Assembly: GCA_963678705.1 (NCBI GenBank)
Contig: OY783220.1
Location: 8,825,001-8,889,000, forward strand
Source of the DNA: Panorpa germanica
Taxonomy: Eukaryota > Arthropoda > Insecta > Mecoptera > Panorpidae
Length of the DNA stretch: 64,000 nt
Direction of reading: 5' to 3'
Shown here: positions 34,806 through 46,365 of the stretch, piece by piece
Numbering within the stretch: position 1 is the stretch's first letter
Layout: the number at the start of each line of letters is the position of its first letter
Made by a program: the position numbers and the translations under genes
Notes under the pieces: generated by a model
The model's input: only the letters and a program-made list of their open reading frames with translations
Database searches by the model: none
Told to the model about the DNA's origin: nothing

Positions 34806-35937
34806 GAATAATTATCAAGTTTATATTACTTATTCATTGTATCGCATTCCTAGAAGAATCATCAAGCTAAAAAATATTAAATTTAGTTGGAGTAGAAAGA
34901 ACATTTTTTCGTGTAAATAGGGCGGTAGGTGACAGTGGTAAGTAGGAAACATTTTGTAAGCAAATGTATTTCATTTCATTTAATAGTAAATTGTTTCAAC
35001 TCATTTCCTTTACGTTTATAAGATACATAAGAATCCGCATCTTTTTAATTTGATAAATTATTAAGATAGCGAAAACATTTTTCCCAAATCCAAGCGCGGT
35101 ACCATGTACTGAGCCATGTATGCTTACAAGTAATTCTAAGATTAGGTTAATGTGTGTAAGAGTCTCCAAGAGTAAACTAAAGCGTTTGGACATACTCGTA
35201 AGCATAACGTGAAGCGGTAACTAGGCCTGGGGGTCTCGTTCCAACCAGATTACAAACAGTGTTTGTGGTCCTTCGTGATCCGGGTGTTTTGGGGATTATT
35301 TCTAAGCCAAAGGATGAACTCGTAACAGAATGAGATAATCATAATGTGACCGCGAGTCTCTTGGGATAGATATCCCTAATCGTATGGGAAGAAAGAATGG
35401 AGCAATCCTGGAGACTTGTATTGGTAGATCTTGGTGATATCTTTGGTCTATTTTATGGTACTTCGGAGATAATCTCAATTGTACTTACGAACATCTAATA
35501 TATCAAGATGGTAATGTTTATTAGAAGGGATTAGCATTAATTAATACATTTTGCGTATTTGGTTATAACTTTAGATTAATATTTCGTATTAGGAATGTAT
35601 GTTTTCTTTTAATTAAATACCGAGGTAAGTACCCTGATCTTCAGACTACTGAAGTTAGTCCTGTCTTCCATTAGGTTGGCCATTATTGTATTTGGATGAG
35701 TCATTTGATTTGCATGAATCTCTATATATTTCACCGTTCGTCTTTTATTTTTTAAAAGTTTAATTTTTCCAATCAATCATACTTTTCGGAAGCTAATTTT
35801 ATCTATCTAGACTGTCGAAGTTATCTATCTACTTTTCCTCGTTTTACTTGTCCAAGTATAATCAATGCTGCCAAACTATGTTGTTTCATTTGGTTGCAAC
35901 TCTTGTTTTTTTCTGAACAAAAACACTATTGTTTGGT
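34806..35937. other. non-coding sequence, nothing recognised
   Basis: No gene supported; the small minus-strand frame at 34996 lacks motifs. Confidence 0.35.
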
Positions 35938-36212
35938 GTAACCAAAGAGACAGTCCTTAAAACATTTTTGTCTTTTGTTGCTGTTTTAGTAAACAAAACA
36001 CATTCCCATCTGGAGTAGGTAAGATCAAAGAAAAACACGTTTGTTGTTGTTTTTTACTCTGTTTGAACACGCAGTTTTGTTTTTTGTGAACATTTGCGCT
36101 TGTCAGTTGTTGTTTATCATGTTTATAATTTTTGTGGGACACACAGAAAAACACTAAAAACAAAACCGAAAAACAGAACTGTTTTAAAATAAAACAACAC
36201 ATGTTTTGTTCC
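35938..36212 (-). mobile_element. repeat family F, copy 2
   Basis: Reverse complement matches 12030-12352 over almost its whole length, including GGGAATGTGTTTTGTTTACT and TTTAGTGTTTTTCTGTGTGT. No coding capacity. Confidence 0.75.
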
Positions 36213-37189
36213 GACCTATGCTTAAATCCGACTCTGTCTCTTTAAAGCAATCTCAACCATTCGTAACAAGAAAAGTTAGTGACATATTACATCACAATTC
36301 ACAACAACATACATTTAATACGGTTTTAATGAAATTGCATATAAATTGTTAGTTGAACACATTCAAATTTATATTCTAATAGTTTAACCATTTCCAACTA
36401 AGAGAGTGCATTATTACAATTCCTAGAATTAAACTTATATACACATAAAATACATATAGAACATTACGTAGTACATTTATAATGTGGTTGCCTCGACTAG
36501 ACTATTTCAACAGACAACAGTCCTTATCTCAACACTTCCCCATGTGATAAATGTACTTCGGAGTCGAGTCCATACGCGATGGTAGGGGTAGCAGGGGTGG
36601 TGGGTGCATGTGTGGGATATTATTTACACATCCTCGACCCATACCCTGATGGTATTTCTATACCCACTATACTATATATCTAATAATTCTATAGCAAAGT
36701 CCTGAGTCGTGCATTTAAGCTTGTAGCTAGTAGGCTCTTGGAAATATGTGGTATGGGACCTCTCCAAGTCACCAAGGGGTTTGAGGTGGAATCCGGAACG
36801 TGCAGGACTGATTGCCATCTTACTAGGGGCTTTAGTTTATAAATAATTGTAGCTTACTGCATAGTTTACTATTTGTTATAATTATAGTTATAGTATTTAG
36901 TAAAATGCATAAACTAAAATGATGACATATATCTATATATAAATTAAACAGATATGTATTGTTTATAACGGCTAGAAATTATGCATGTTGCTATATTACC
37001 GAAGGTGTAGTACTATAGAAAATAATTTGAAAAAAAAATGATTACTTCTTCTCTCCTTTCGAGATGAAATATTATGGTATTTTATTAGCAGAGGCGATAC
37101 ATTTACCGTACAAGTTGTTTAAAATATTTACCTCAAAACAAGTTTACACCGTTTCAAGAAATGTACATACTTAATTCTATGCTTCAACT
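36213..37189. other. non-coding sequence, nothing recognised
   Basis: 36540-36800 is less AT-rich (GTAGGGGTAGCAGGGGTGGT) but shows no frame or repeat. Confidence 0.35.
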
Positions 37190-37875
37190 TTCTTTTTCAT
37201 TTTTTTTATATTTATATTATTGTACAACATATTAAGTTTATTGTGTAAAAATTTGTAGTCGATTGGAGTAAAACTGTCGGAGATATAGAGTTTTAAGTCT
37301 TCACCTCTCTGGTCTGCTTTCGTGTTACTTTGAAACTTTTAAACGCGTTTTCTCACACATAGCTTTTTCAGAGTCGATGCCCTCTCTAGCTCAAAATCTG
37401 CTAGACTGATTCTTTTGAAATTTTGCACACTCTTTCTTTACAGATGTGCCGAGGTAACGCTGTCGAGTTTTTTTAATTTTTTTATTTTAACGTATTTTAA
37501 AATAACAAAGTTTCTGATTTTTTTCATGAAAAATCCGTATTTTGAATGTGCTCTAAAAAATTTAAAAATCAATAAAAAAAGAGAAAAAAGTCGATAGCGT
37601 TACCTGCAGAAACTTATCAACTAATGAAATCTTTTTCGTTTTTCGATTTCAGAAAATCCAGTCCGCAATGCTACTTTTTTTTATGATGTGTGCGGAGATT
37701 CGCTGTCAATTTCAATTTCGCTGCCTCATTTCTTGACATTTATTTATGAAAATTTCACGAAGTATTCTTCAAATGTGATTTTATCATGTAGTAATTATAG
37801 AAATAATTATATATTAACTGTGTCGTCAAAAAACATTATCGAAAATATGATTCTTTTTTATCGTTTTGACGTTAC
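37190..37875 (+). mobile_element. repeat family E, copy 2
   Basis: Most complete match to 62386-63045: TTATTGTACAACATATTAAG, GGAGATATAGAGTTTT, GCACACTCTTTCTTTACA, TCTGATTTTTTTCATGAAAA, GGAGATTCGCTGTCAA and CTGTGTCGTCAAAAAACATT. Small frames inside (37415, 37688) have no motif. Confidence 0.75.
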
Positions 37876-38214
37876 CTCCCTCTTAAGTAATGTAATGTTC
37901 TGATAGCGAATTTATTTATTTGATAATATTAATACATAACATATTACATATATATATATATTTTGATTGATAAATTAAAATCAATTTCCAAACATAACAA
38001 CCATTTATTAAATCTTCTATAAATAATAATAATCTTTTCAATTTCAACGAATTTCAATTTATGGATTAAAATGATATTCAAATGAATAAATTCATTTAAT
38101 CGGATTATTTTATTTGTTTTCATAAATCAGGATTACTCCCAATTGCGTTAAACTAATATATACAAATATACTTGTACATTTTACAAATAAAATTATTTTT
38201 ATATTTTAAAAATG

Positions 38215-38470
38215 GCCGTAATAGAAAAGAGAGAGTAGCAGAGTGTGTGTGTATGTGAGGGAGGGGGGGAGGTGTTTGTAAAGAAATTAAAGGGAAATAA
38301 AGCTGCTGAGAAGAGATCAGGAGAAGAAGAAAGGATATGGATGGTAGAGGTACAGAGAAGAAGAGAAGAGAAAAAGAAAAAGAGAAAAAAAACATGAAAT
38401 TAATTACTGTCATTATATAGTAGAATTTATGTAATGTATAACAGCAAATAATATTAAAATAACCAATACA
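38215..38470 (+). pseudogene. purine-rich fragment, probably LINE 3' end
   Basis: AAATTAAAGGGAAATAAAGC and the GGATATGGATGGTAGAGGTA / AGAGAAGAAGAGAAG pattern resemble the 3' coding tails at 26160 and 29340. Too decayed for a protein motif. Confidence 0.45.
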
Positions 38471-38591
38471 ATAGCTTATACGACAGTACACCAAGTGAAG
38501 TTGTTGAAGTATTGGAGTTGTTTTGCACTAACATAATTTATCATGAGAGCAAACTTTTAGCTTAATTTTTATCGATACACCACTGCTACAA

Positions 38592-38765
38592 GGCAGGGAT
38601 AGGTTTAGCGTTGTAGCATGTATTCGATAGGTTAAAATTCGCTGATATTTGGCGCTCGCATTCGGCCGGCTTTGCCGCTTGCTGTGTACGAGGGTTCATT
38701 ACATTTACAGGGTCCAGATAGGTAAAGCGTAGTAGCGCGTATACGTCCAGTCAAAATTCACTTAA
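38592..38765 (+). repeat. diverged direct duplication
   Basis: AGGTTTAGCGTTGTAGC..GTATTCG..AAAATTCGC (38598-38642) recurs as AGGTAAAGCGTAGTAGC..GTATACG..AAAATTCAC (38718-38762), followed in both by ATAT.TG..CTCGCATT/GCAGTGTGCGC. Period about 120 bases. Confidence 0.55.
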
Positions 38766-39102
38766 ATATGCTTGCAGTGTGCGCTTGGGCTACTTAGATT
38801 TATTAATCATATAGAATGTTCTCTAGTTAACTTCAAAAGCAGCCCACCAACACTAATAAACTCTCCTGGGCGTTCAATTAATATGCATGTGTAACTTTAC
38901 TATTAATCACGACCGGGACCATATTAAAAAACACTGAACCGTAATTTGCGTATATTACAGTGGTACGGCTCGGCATTTACAACTGTATTAATTATTACGC
39001 ACGCACAGTGGATTGCCGCCAGCCAGGACTGTTGCCCCTTCATCCGCCCATATATACACCTATCTCGTTCCCTTCCACCCTGTAGGAAAACCAACCAACG
39101 CC

Positions 39103-39690
39103 GTACAGGGTGTTTGGTACTTAAGGTGAAACGATACTTGGCCATTTTTGATTTGCGAAATATAGATGGCGATAATATACAGCAGGTTAAATATTATCAA
39201 AAAAACATGTTTTTTTATGTTTAAATCTTCTTATGTAAGTAACTATAAACGCGAATCAAAATCTAAAGCTGCAATTAGTTAGATGAATAATGTATCTACT
39301 TTTTAAGCTATCTTTCACTGACTTTTAATGAGTTGGAACCGCAAAAATAACTTTTGAAAATGAATATTGTTATATTTTCTAGTTAAATTCCAATTTTTAT
39401 ATAACTGGTAACATTTCTAAGGGTTTGTCATAAATTTTATACGTTTATTATGGTTCTCAAACTTACGCTTAAGACTTAAAAATATATAGAGTATTCGATA
39501 ATATCCCAGTCATATAAAAATTGGAATTGAACTAGAAAATGTAGCATTCATTTTCAAAACTTGTGGGAATGATACTTCTGTCAACTTCAATACCGGGTGA
39601 GAATTTTTTAGAGATATATTTGTCAATGAAATTAGGTCTAATGTGCAACCTGAATATATTATTACAAAATTAGCACACACCCTGTACATA
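39103..39690 (+). mobile_element. repeat family D, copy 2, in a larger inverted-ended element
   Basis: ACAGGGTGTTTGGTA (39106) and CACACACCCTGTAC (39672) are inverted ends. The interior 39121-39400 is the family D body; 39505-39570 contains an inverted copy of its last part (TATAAAAATTGGAATTGAAC). Confidence 0.65.
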
Positions 39691-39769
39691 TCAGTATACT
39701 CGTGTAATATTACTTGTAACAAATCAAAATCCCTGGTAATTCTACGCGGTCACGTTCATATCAGGTCCA

Positions 39770-39990
39770 TATTATATTAATGAACATATTATTTATTCAC
39801 ATCATATTCGCTCGAACATTTCGATTTGTTCAATTAGCAATTAATAATTAACCTGTTTCCACAAATGAAGTATTCATAGCGAGAAATAATCATGGTAATT
39901 ATTACAATTGAAAGGATGCTTTAAATGTGTTAAATTCGGATGTAGGTTAACACGTTTGACAAGCTGATATTGTTGCTTGTGGTGAATTAT
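39770..39990. other. single-copy-looking AT-rich block with TAAT motifs
   Basis: TTCAATTAGCAATTAATAATTAACC and GGTAATTATTACAATTG are homeodomain-type words. No gene. Regulatory potential is speculative. Confidence 0.25.
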
Positions 39991-40021
39991 GAAACATGTT
40001 TTAATTTCTATAAAAACTGTA

Positions 40022-40110
40022 TCACATCACTCAATAAGTTCGTAGGGTGACGTATAGATGGCACTACTATTGACAAATCCATAGTACGAACCCTCAAACG
40101 ATATATGTCA
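40022..40110 (+). mobile_element. mariner-like fragment
   Basis: CACTCAATAAGTTCGTAGGG and GGCACTACTATTGACAAATCC are shared with 61578-61790 and resemble the 5' untranslated end of mariner elements. Confidence 0.5.
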
Positions 40111-40112
40111 AA

Positions 40113-40902
40113 ATGGGCTTGTGTCCTCATTTTTTAGTTGTCGATTTTTCTATTGCTGATTGAAATTGATGTTAATAAATGTGTATTGGCGTGTCTATTT
40201 TATTAAATATCTAAATATTGACGAAGATATAGCAATTAAAAATTTGAATTGTAGTTTTAGCGCTACAGATATCGGCCATATTTATGACGTAACATGTCGC
40301 ACTATTAAGGGATAGTTCAGTTATTTTCTATATGAATAAAACTTCTGTGTTATCTCTTGAACGATCTGTTGTATAAAGAGAAAGCAACTTAGCGGACGTA
40401 ATGTTAGATGCAGGGGCGGCCTTAGTCATTGCGAGGCCCCGGGCAGCAGATCGTTGTGAGGCCCCGGGGTAGCAGATCTTTGCGAGGCACTTGTTCTTTG
40501 TATAACTTATTTAAATTGTAAGTAAGTATTTTTGATGATAATTGACGAGAAATAAAATTGTATATTGGAAGTGTTATAGAAGGTAACAAGCACAAAGACG
40601 ACAAATATTAATGATGATAAACTAAGGCACATGAATGCCTTAAAAGAAGACGCAGTGATTCAAGTGGGGAGGCCCCGGGCGTATGTCCTGTTTGCCACCC
40701 CCAAAGGCCGCCTCTGGTTAGATGTCTTACAGTTTTCTATAACGTTGGATTACTTTAATAGTTAAATGGACTAAAATGATATTTTTAATTGTTAATATTT
40801 CCTAAAATATAATGAGTTATTTAGAAATAATTGAACATTTGAGGTTCTGGTAGCCAACTATATATTATAGTCAGTTCTATAGTTTTATAGAAATAACACA
40901 TG
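40113..40902 (+). mobile_element. repeat family A, copy 4 (interrupted by a hAT MITE)
   Basis: Starts ATGGGCTTGTGTCCTCATTT, keeps the family core, and is split at 40411-40716 by a hAT-type element. The right terminus is degraded (AGTTTTATAGAAATAACACAT). Confidence 0.8.
40411..40716 (+). mobile_element. complete hAT-type non-autonomous element, 306 bp
   Basis: Left end CAGGGGCGGCCTTAG and right end AAAGGCCGCCTCTG are inverted repeats. The 8-bp flank GTTAGATG is present exactly on both sides (40403-40410 and 40717-40724), the hallmark of hAT insertion. Non-coding. Nested in family A copy 4. Confidence 0.93.
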
Positions 40903-41702
40903 AATGCAAAAATATTGAACGCTTATTTTTTAACAGAACACAAAAATAAGTGCACTAAACCAACAGTTAAAAAAGATGGGTTTTCTTAATCAAAATCGCA
41001 TCAAATCTCTCTCTAAAATCTATGTTGTGATCTTCTAAAAGCGTGGTTTTAATGCTCATAAATTATCAGCAACATAAATAAAATAAATGTATAATTAATG
41101 TATGCGTAAAGTTATATTTATTTAATGAAAATATAAACAAGAATAAAATATCAGTTACATTGAAGTACTATTAAATCATTGAAGAACAACTCATTAAATA
41201 TTCAAAATATAAAAACTACAAAATAAGAAATAACAAGTTAGATTCCATTCACCTGAGAAGCACATTAATATTGACAATAATAACACACTAAAATCAATCA
41301 ATAGTTAAGAATTTGTTGAGCACAAATTGTAGGTCGTGTAATGATAGAGAAGCCCGATCTTATACATAATAAATAAGGAGTCAATGAAGACATACTGGCA
41401 CTTAATTCATATGAATAGTAAATGATTTTTTGTACGAGGTAACCTTTGACATACCTGCTATTATCAAACAACTAATCAAGATATACAGATTTCCATTTAT
41501 TTACATTTGAAGTTCAGGTTGTACAAGTACGAGTTTATTAGGTTCTGGTAATTGTGTTGCGTTTAGCTAATCCTGAAATTAGAGAGTTAATTAATCAGAG
41601 GGATCCCAGATTCATTATGTATTGGAGCCGCAATAGCCAGTGCTGTATCTGTGTGATCTGGCCCAAATTTGATACATTAGGTTGAAAGTAAAGTATAAAG
41701 TA
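40903..41702. other. non-coding sequence, nothing recognised
   Basis: No gene or recurring repeat supported. Confidence 0.35.
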
Positions 41703-42603
41703 TCATTCCCACTCACTATTTTAATTTAATTTTGTATTTTGTATTTAATTTAAATTGTTTAGCATATGGCAATACCCCAGTAAACAATTTGGTGAAGTGT
41801 CCTATTTGGTGAAGTTCGAGTCACTCGTACAATTCTATTCTAACGCTTTACAAGTTCTCTACCTGTCACAGATTTTGTGTTAGTTTTTCATAATAATATT
41901 CTTTCTTTTTCCAACATCATTCATTAAGTATTTCTGTTTCTTTCCCACATGGGTATATTTTTATTATCCGGTCATAAATCATAAACCTACTCCGCTTTTA
42001 ATTCAGCAGTGAACCGTCGTTGCAATGTCTGTAGCTCATAAAAAGGACCTTTCCTTTGAACGACTGAATAGAAAACGAACACGTTCCAGACAAAAAATTC
42101 ATGATACGTAATAGAAATTAAGTAGAATTTACTCCAAAATGTTTACTGGGACGCGTAGTCATTCACAGTACCATTTTTAATTTTATTTATTTTTTAGGTT
42201 TTCTTAGCTTTTTTTGAACCTTACAAGGTCCAATGTTTTAAATTAAAAATATTAAATTAAGAAAAACTATATCATATTATAACCTCCAAAATGTGACAAT
42301 CTGTCAAAATGCAGTAGGATTGACTTTTAGAAGAAGTTTAATGTCAGTTTTTGAAAAATATAGAAGTAAAAACAATTTTTATTACTAATTGTTATTAAAA
42401 ATAGCAATTCTAATTATTTCACATACAATTTTGTCGAACTGTCAACATTTATATTACTAACGATGCATACGCACCAACTCAATTAACTAAACTTAAATTA
42501 AAACACAAATGAGAAAAGGATTGCTTAAACGAAAACCTGAAATTTAGATTGCAATATTAAATAAAAACAGTGAATTCAATATCAAAACAATGAGTGGGAA
42601 TGA
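41703..42603 (+). mobile_element. repeat family C, copy 2 (interrupted by family I)
   Basis: TCATTCCCACTCACTATTTT at the start and AAAACAATGAGTGGGAATGA at the end are inverted termini. The body resumes after the insertion at 41776-42150. About 526 bases without the insert. Confidence 0.85.
41776..42150 (+). mobile_element. MITE family I, copy 2, nested in family C
   Basis: CCCAGTAAACAATTTGG and CCAAAATGTTTACTGGG are inverted ends. It splits GGCAATAC|GCGTAG, which is intact in the family C copies at 43908 and 54190, duplicating AC on both sides (41774-41775 and 42151-42152). Non-coding. Confidence 0.9.
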
Positions 42604-42612
42604 GGCTTTATA

Positions 42613-43060
42613 CCCACTCATTGTTTTAATTTTGTTTTTAGTTTTGTATTTAATATAAATTGTATAGGATATGGGAATATGTGCAGTCATTCCGTGGTCC
42701 ATTTATAATATAATATTTAATATATTTATTAGGTCTAATGTTTCTGAATTTAAAGAAACTAAATTATATTATAACCTCCAAAATGTGACAATCACTGAAA
42801 ATGCCAATGTCAGTTTGTCGAAAATTGAGAAGTAAAAACAATTTCTATTACTAATTGTTGTTAAAACAGCAATTTTAATTATTAAACATTCAATTTTGTC
42901 CAACTGTCGAACTGTCAAAATTTATATTACTAACTACGCATGCGCACCAACGAAATTAATAAAACTCAAATTAAAACACGAATGTGACAAGGAATGCCTA
43001 AAATCTAGATTAAAATATTAAATAAAAACATAAATTAAAGATCAAAACAGTGAGTGAGAA
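42613..43060 (+). mobile_element. repeat family C, copy 3, head-to-tail after copy 2
   Basis: CCCACTCATTGTTTTAATTT to AAAACAGTGAGTGAGAA, with the family interior. It begins about 10 bases after copy 2 ends, in the same orientation. Confidence 0.8.
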
Positions 43061-43408
43061 CTTATACTTCAAGAATAAAAGAGAATATAGTAGTTGTGAT
43101 TTATAATGTCTCCCACCCCGCTCTCCTCGTTTCCTCATTTACTCCAATTATCTATCTTTGATATAAAAAGGTAGTTTCAATTACAGAGTATGAATAATGT
43201 ATAAGACCAACCTACTCGCAGTACTTAAAGAAGTAAAACTTTTTTAAGACGAAAACAAATTTGAAATCCTTTAAACTCTACTAGTAAAACTTGTAAGCAC
43301 AATTGAATGTTACAACGAAATCTATCTCTTTCTAAAAAATATATCTATCTCTTTTACTCTACTTCTCTCTATTAATAGTGCATTCAATATCGATGTCTCC
43401 GTTAGTGT

Positions 43409-43625
43409 CGTAGATAGGGAGACGTAGAGAATGTCTCATCCCGCCGTTCGTTCTCGATTTAGGTCGGCCGTAGAGACGTTCGGTAACGGTAACCGTAGCC
43501 GTTGCCGTAGCCGTAGCTGGCGGAGCCCGTTAAGTCCGTTAAGAACGGCGAGACATGAAATAGAGGAATCACGTGCGAATGGAATCCCGATGCAGAGACA
43601 GGTGGGTGGCACGCTTAGGGAATAG
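43409..43625 (+). other. GC- and CpG-rich block of unknown nature
   Basis: Much richer in GC than the rest, with repeated CCGTAGCCGT words and CGGAGCCCGTTAAGTCCGTT. A 64-codon frame (43431-43625) reads arginine/serine-rich but has no recognised domain. It could be a satellite remnant, a promoter-like island or an unknown exon. Confidence 0.35.
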
Positions 43626-43907
43626 TAAAACTAAAGCTCTGCGTGTCGTGTCACGATGCCGATCGAATGCGAAGGCTCGTTACGATTCTATAGTTTCAGG
43701 TTAGATTATATTTAGACATATAGTTTTATCCAGAGATGTTCGTTTTTCATATACGAGTACATATACTCAAAATGCAAATACAAAATAGTAAATACCTATT
43801 TTCTATTTTGTATTTAAATATCTTTTAAGAGACAGAATTTTATATTTTATTTGAAAACTTTTACAAAATACAAAATACTTTTTTCATTTTTGTTTTGTTT
43901 TGTTTTC

Positions 43908-44126
43908 AGATTGTAACATTTTGGAGGTTATAATATAATATACTTTTTCTTAATTTAATATTTTTAATTTAAAACATTGGACCTTGTAAGATTCTAAAAA
44001 AAACTAAAAAAAACTTAAAAAATAAATTAAATTAAAAATTGTACTGTGAATGACTACGCGTATTGCCATATGCTAAACAATTTAAATTAAAAACAAAATT
44101 AAATTAATGCAGTGAGTGAGAATGAT
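43908..44126 (-). mobile_element. repeat family C, half copy
   Basis: GTAACATTTTGGAGGTTATA through GTACTGTGAATGACTACGCG to GCAGTGAGTGAGAATGA; the other half is missing. Retains the empty GCGTATTGCC site used by family I in copy 2. Confidence 0.75.
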
Positions 44127-44514
44127 ATTTTATACTATAACCTATTTTTCTAATTGTTTTTTAAAGAATAATTATGAAGTCCAGTCGCTGAGATTTGAAA
44201 AACTTTCATTCTTATATGCATTACGTTTTTGTCAACTGGTGTTTTTATGTAGTCCTAGGTTCAAATTATTTATTAGTTATTAAGTTGACTTTCATAAAAC
44301 AAATAAAACTATTTAGTAAGTTTGTCTAAAGTTAAGTTTATTGAACACACAAAGTATTTTGAAGCTATAACTTTGAAATTGGTACTAACTTAGTTACTGA
44401 ACTATTTTTATATAATCAGAGAAATTCTAAAATACAGATTTATTTAACAGCTCAATGATCAATCTTGATGAAACAAAATTAAAAATTTGATAAATTTGTC
44501 TGTTATTAATATAT

Positions 44515-44850
44515 TTCGAGCAAGTGAAATACAACCAAGATACAAGAGGATTTTGGAAAGAAGAAACGAACAATAAAGATACAAGAGAATCGTGAGATTC
44601 AAAATAGGCAACGAGGAGAAAGGAAACACATATTGGGAAGGAGGGAAGAGAAGATCCTGCAGAGTGTGTAAGAAAGCTAAGGAAACGCTGGAACATACGA
44701 ATAGGGAATACAAGGGGAAGGTAGACCATAGAAGAGAGGAAGGAGGTAGATAACAGTAGTACAGAAAAGAAGGAAAGAGGAAGAGAACCAGCGGAAGCGA
44801 AACAAGGATTGGAAGAAGACAAGACTTATGGAACGAATAAAAAACTCAAA
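44515..44850 (+). pseudogene. non-LTR retrotransposon 3' end, copy 3
   Basis: From about 44595 the frame reads RFKIGNEEKGNTYWEGGKRR then SCRVCKKAKETLEHTNREYK, the jockey/R1-like reverse transcriptase C-terminal motif with CxxC and H present and the last cysteine replaced by tyrosine. Purine-rich sequence follows. 5' truncated. Confidence 0.75.
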
Positions 44851-45837
44851 GTATTATTTATAATATAAATATATGTAGGAAAGTTTGGTTTTGGAAATTG
44901 GGTGAAATGTAAGGAAGATTGTAATACCACTCCTACTTTCTGCAAATTTCTTATCTCACGGAACTAACAACTGAAACATACTATCAAAACTATAGTGAAT
45001 TTTAAAATGAAAGTCTTTTTCACAAAATGTTGCTTTAACATTATAATTTTTAATTGAATTAAATGACTGATACCAAAGTGAGTTTAACCCAACATGTAAC
45101 ACAGTTTCCTTTTCTAGTATGTCGTTTAAGTACACTTAATTTAAGCTGAGAATACTCTTGGTTATTGCTTCCATTAAAGAGAAGTGTTTAAAGTTTTAAT
45201 TATTTTAATATTACTAACACCATTTAAGGAATCCGTGTTATTTTGTTAAATGAAATAGATACGAGGATAAAAGCATTGAAGTGAAGATTACACGAAACAT
45301 TCAATTACACCAACACCATACTACCACTACTACTACTACTACTACAGATGGTGAGGTGATACCAACGCGATGGAACGAAAATATGTTCGATGTTCCTGAA
45401 CCACCCCAACGATTTGACTAGCATTTTGAAAGAAAATCAATTACTGAATATACTAAATGTATTGGTATTAGTGACTCAACCAAAACTATAATATACCAAA
45501 ACGATAAATTATTTTTCTCTTTTTAGTGCATTATGCACTAATTTTATTTAGTGCATTATGCAAACATTTTATGCCTTAGATAAATATAAGCTTACTTTAT
45601 GCAAAAAAATGTTCATTGTTTATTTAATATAATAATTATACTGTAACAAAAATTATATAAAAAATACCTCATATTTTTCAAACTACAAATTATTATTTAA
45701 TAAAATATTTTTCAAGGTAATTTTCTCTTCAAGAGCAACAAGCTTTATAGAAAATCTAGTCACTATATCTAGTGGTCGACTAACTTTTTAAGGCATTATT
45801 ATCAATTAAATTTTCTTATAGCCGTGTACACCTGCAG
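44851..45837. other. non-coding sequence, nothing recognised
   Basis: A short (CTA)n run lies at 45322-45345. No gene supported. Confidence 0.35.
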
Positions 45838-46040
45838 AACTTTCCTCTTTCCTCCTTCTTCTACTTCTACCGTACCTCTTTCATCCATCTCCTTCCTTCC
45901 TTGTCTCCTCTCAACTGTTCTTTCACTTACAACCTAAATTCCTTCATTCCTCAGTTGCCTCTTCTGCTACACTTCCTTTTGCTTTACTTTCTTTCTTCTT
46001 CTCTTAACTTACGCCATCCTCCTCTTCAATTCGCTGCCTC
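45838..46040 (-). pseudogene. LINE 3' fragment, reverse strand
   Basis: Reverse complement is purine-rich and contains GAGGCAGCGAATTGAAGAGG then AGGATGGCG, resembling GGAGGCAGTGAAGGGAAGAGG in 25945-26412. The plus-strand leucine-rich frame is antisense. Confidence 0.5.
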
Positions 46041-46260
46041 CTCGCATCAGCTCCAGTATGTTTATTTTACACTACTTATTTTACATTCACACGTCTATTT
46101 TTTTTAATAAATTTGTTTAAAAATGATGCTGAGTTCTATAACCGATTACCTCTCACTATTATTGGCACCTTTATTATGATTTCATGGGCTCGTATATGTG
46201 AACAACACCACTGCCTAATAAGTTTATGATATTTGTGAGCTGCTCTATCATCATCTTTGA

Positions 46261-46365
46261 TAATAACCAAACCCAGAAAATATAACTCTGGTCGGGGGAT
46301 TGAAACCGATGACATAATTGTCTGGCTTCAAGTATCAACGCTCTCGGTCACTGTGCCACCGCATG
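46261..46365 (-). mobile_element. tRNA-derived SINE, copy 2
   Basis: On the minus strand GGTGGCACAGTGACCGAGAGC (A box, 46340-46360) precedes GGTTTCAATCCCC (B box, 46294-46307), then CCAGAGTTATATTTTCTGGG as in 1893-1993. Similar length and spacing support one SINE family. Confidence 0.7.

Noticed and set aside
38153..38494. 113-codon minus-strand frame
   Set aside because: Low-complexity antisense of a purine-rich stretch.
44427..44822. 131-codon minus-strand frame
   Set aside because: Antisense to the LINE fragment whose plus strand encodes the RFKIGNEEKG motif.
45322..45345. short-period repeats as a CRISPR array
   Set aside because: Plain trinucleotide microsatellite; the window is eukaryotic and no spacer/repeat structure exists anywhere.
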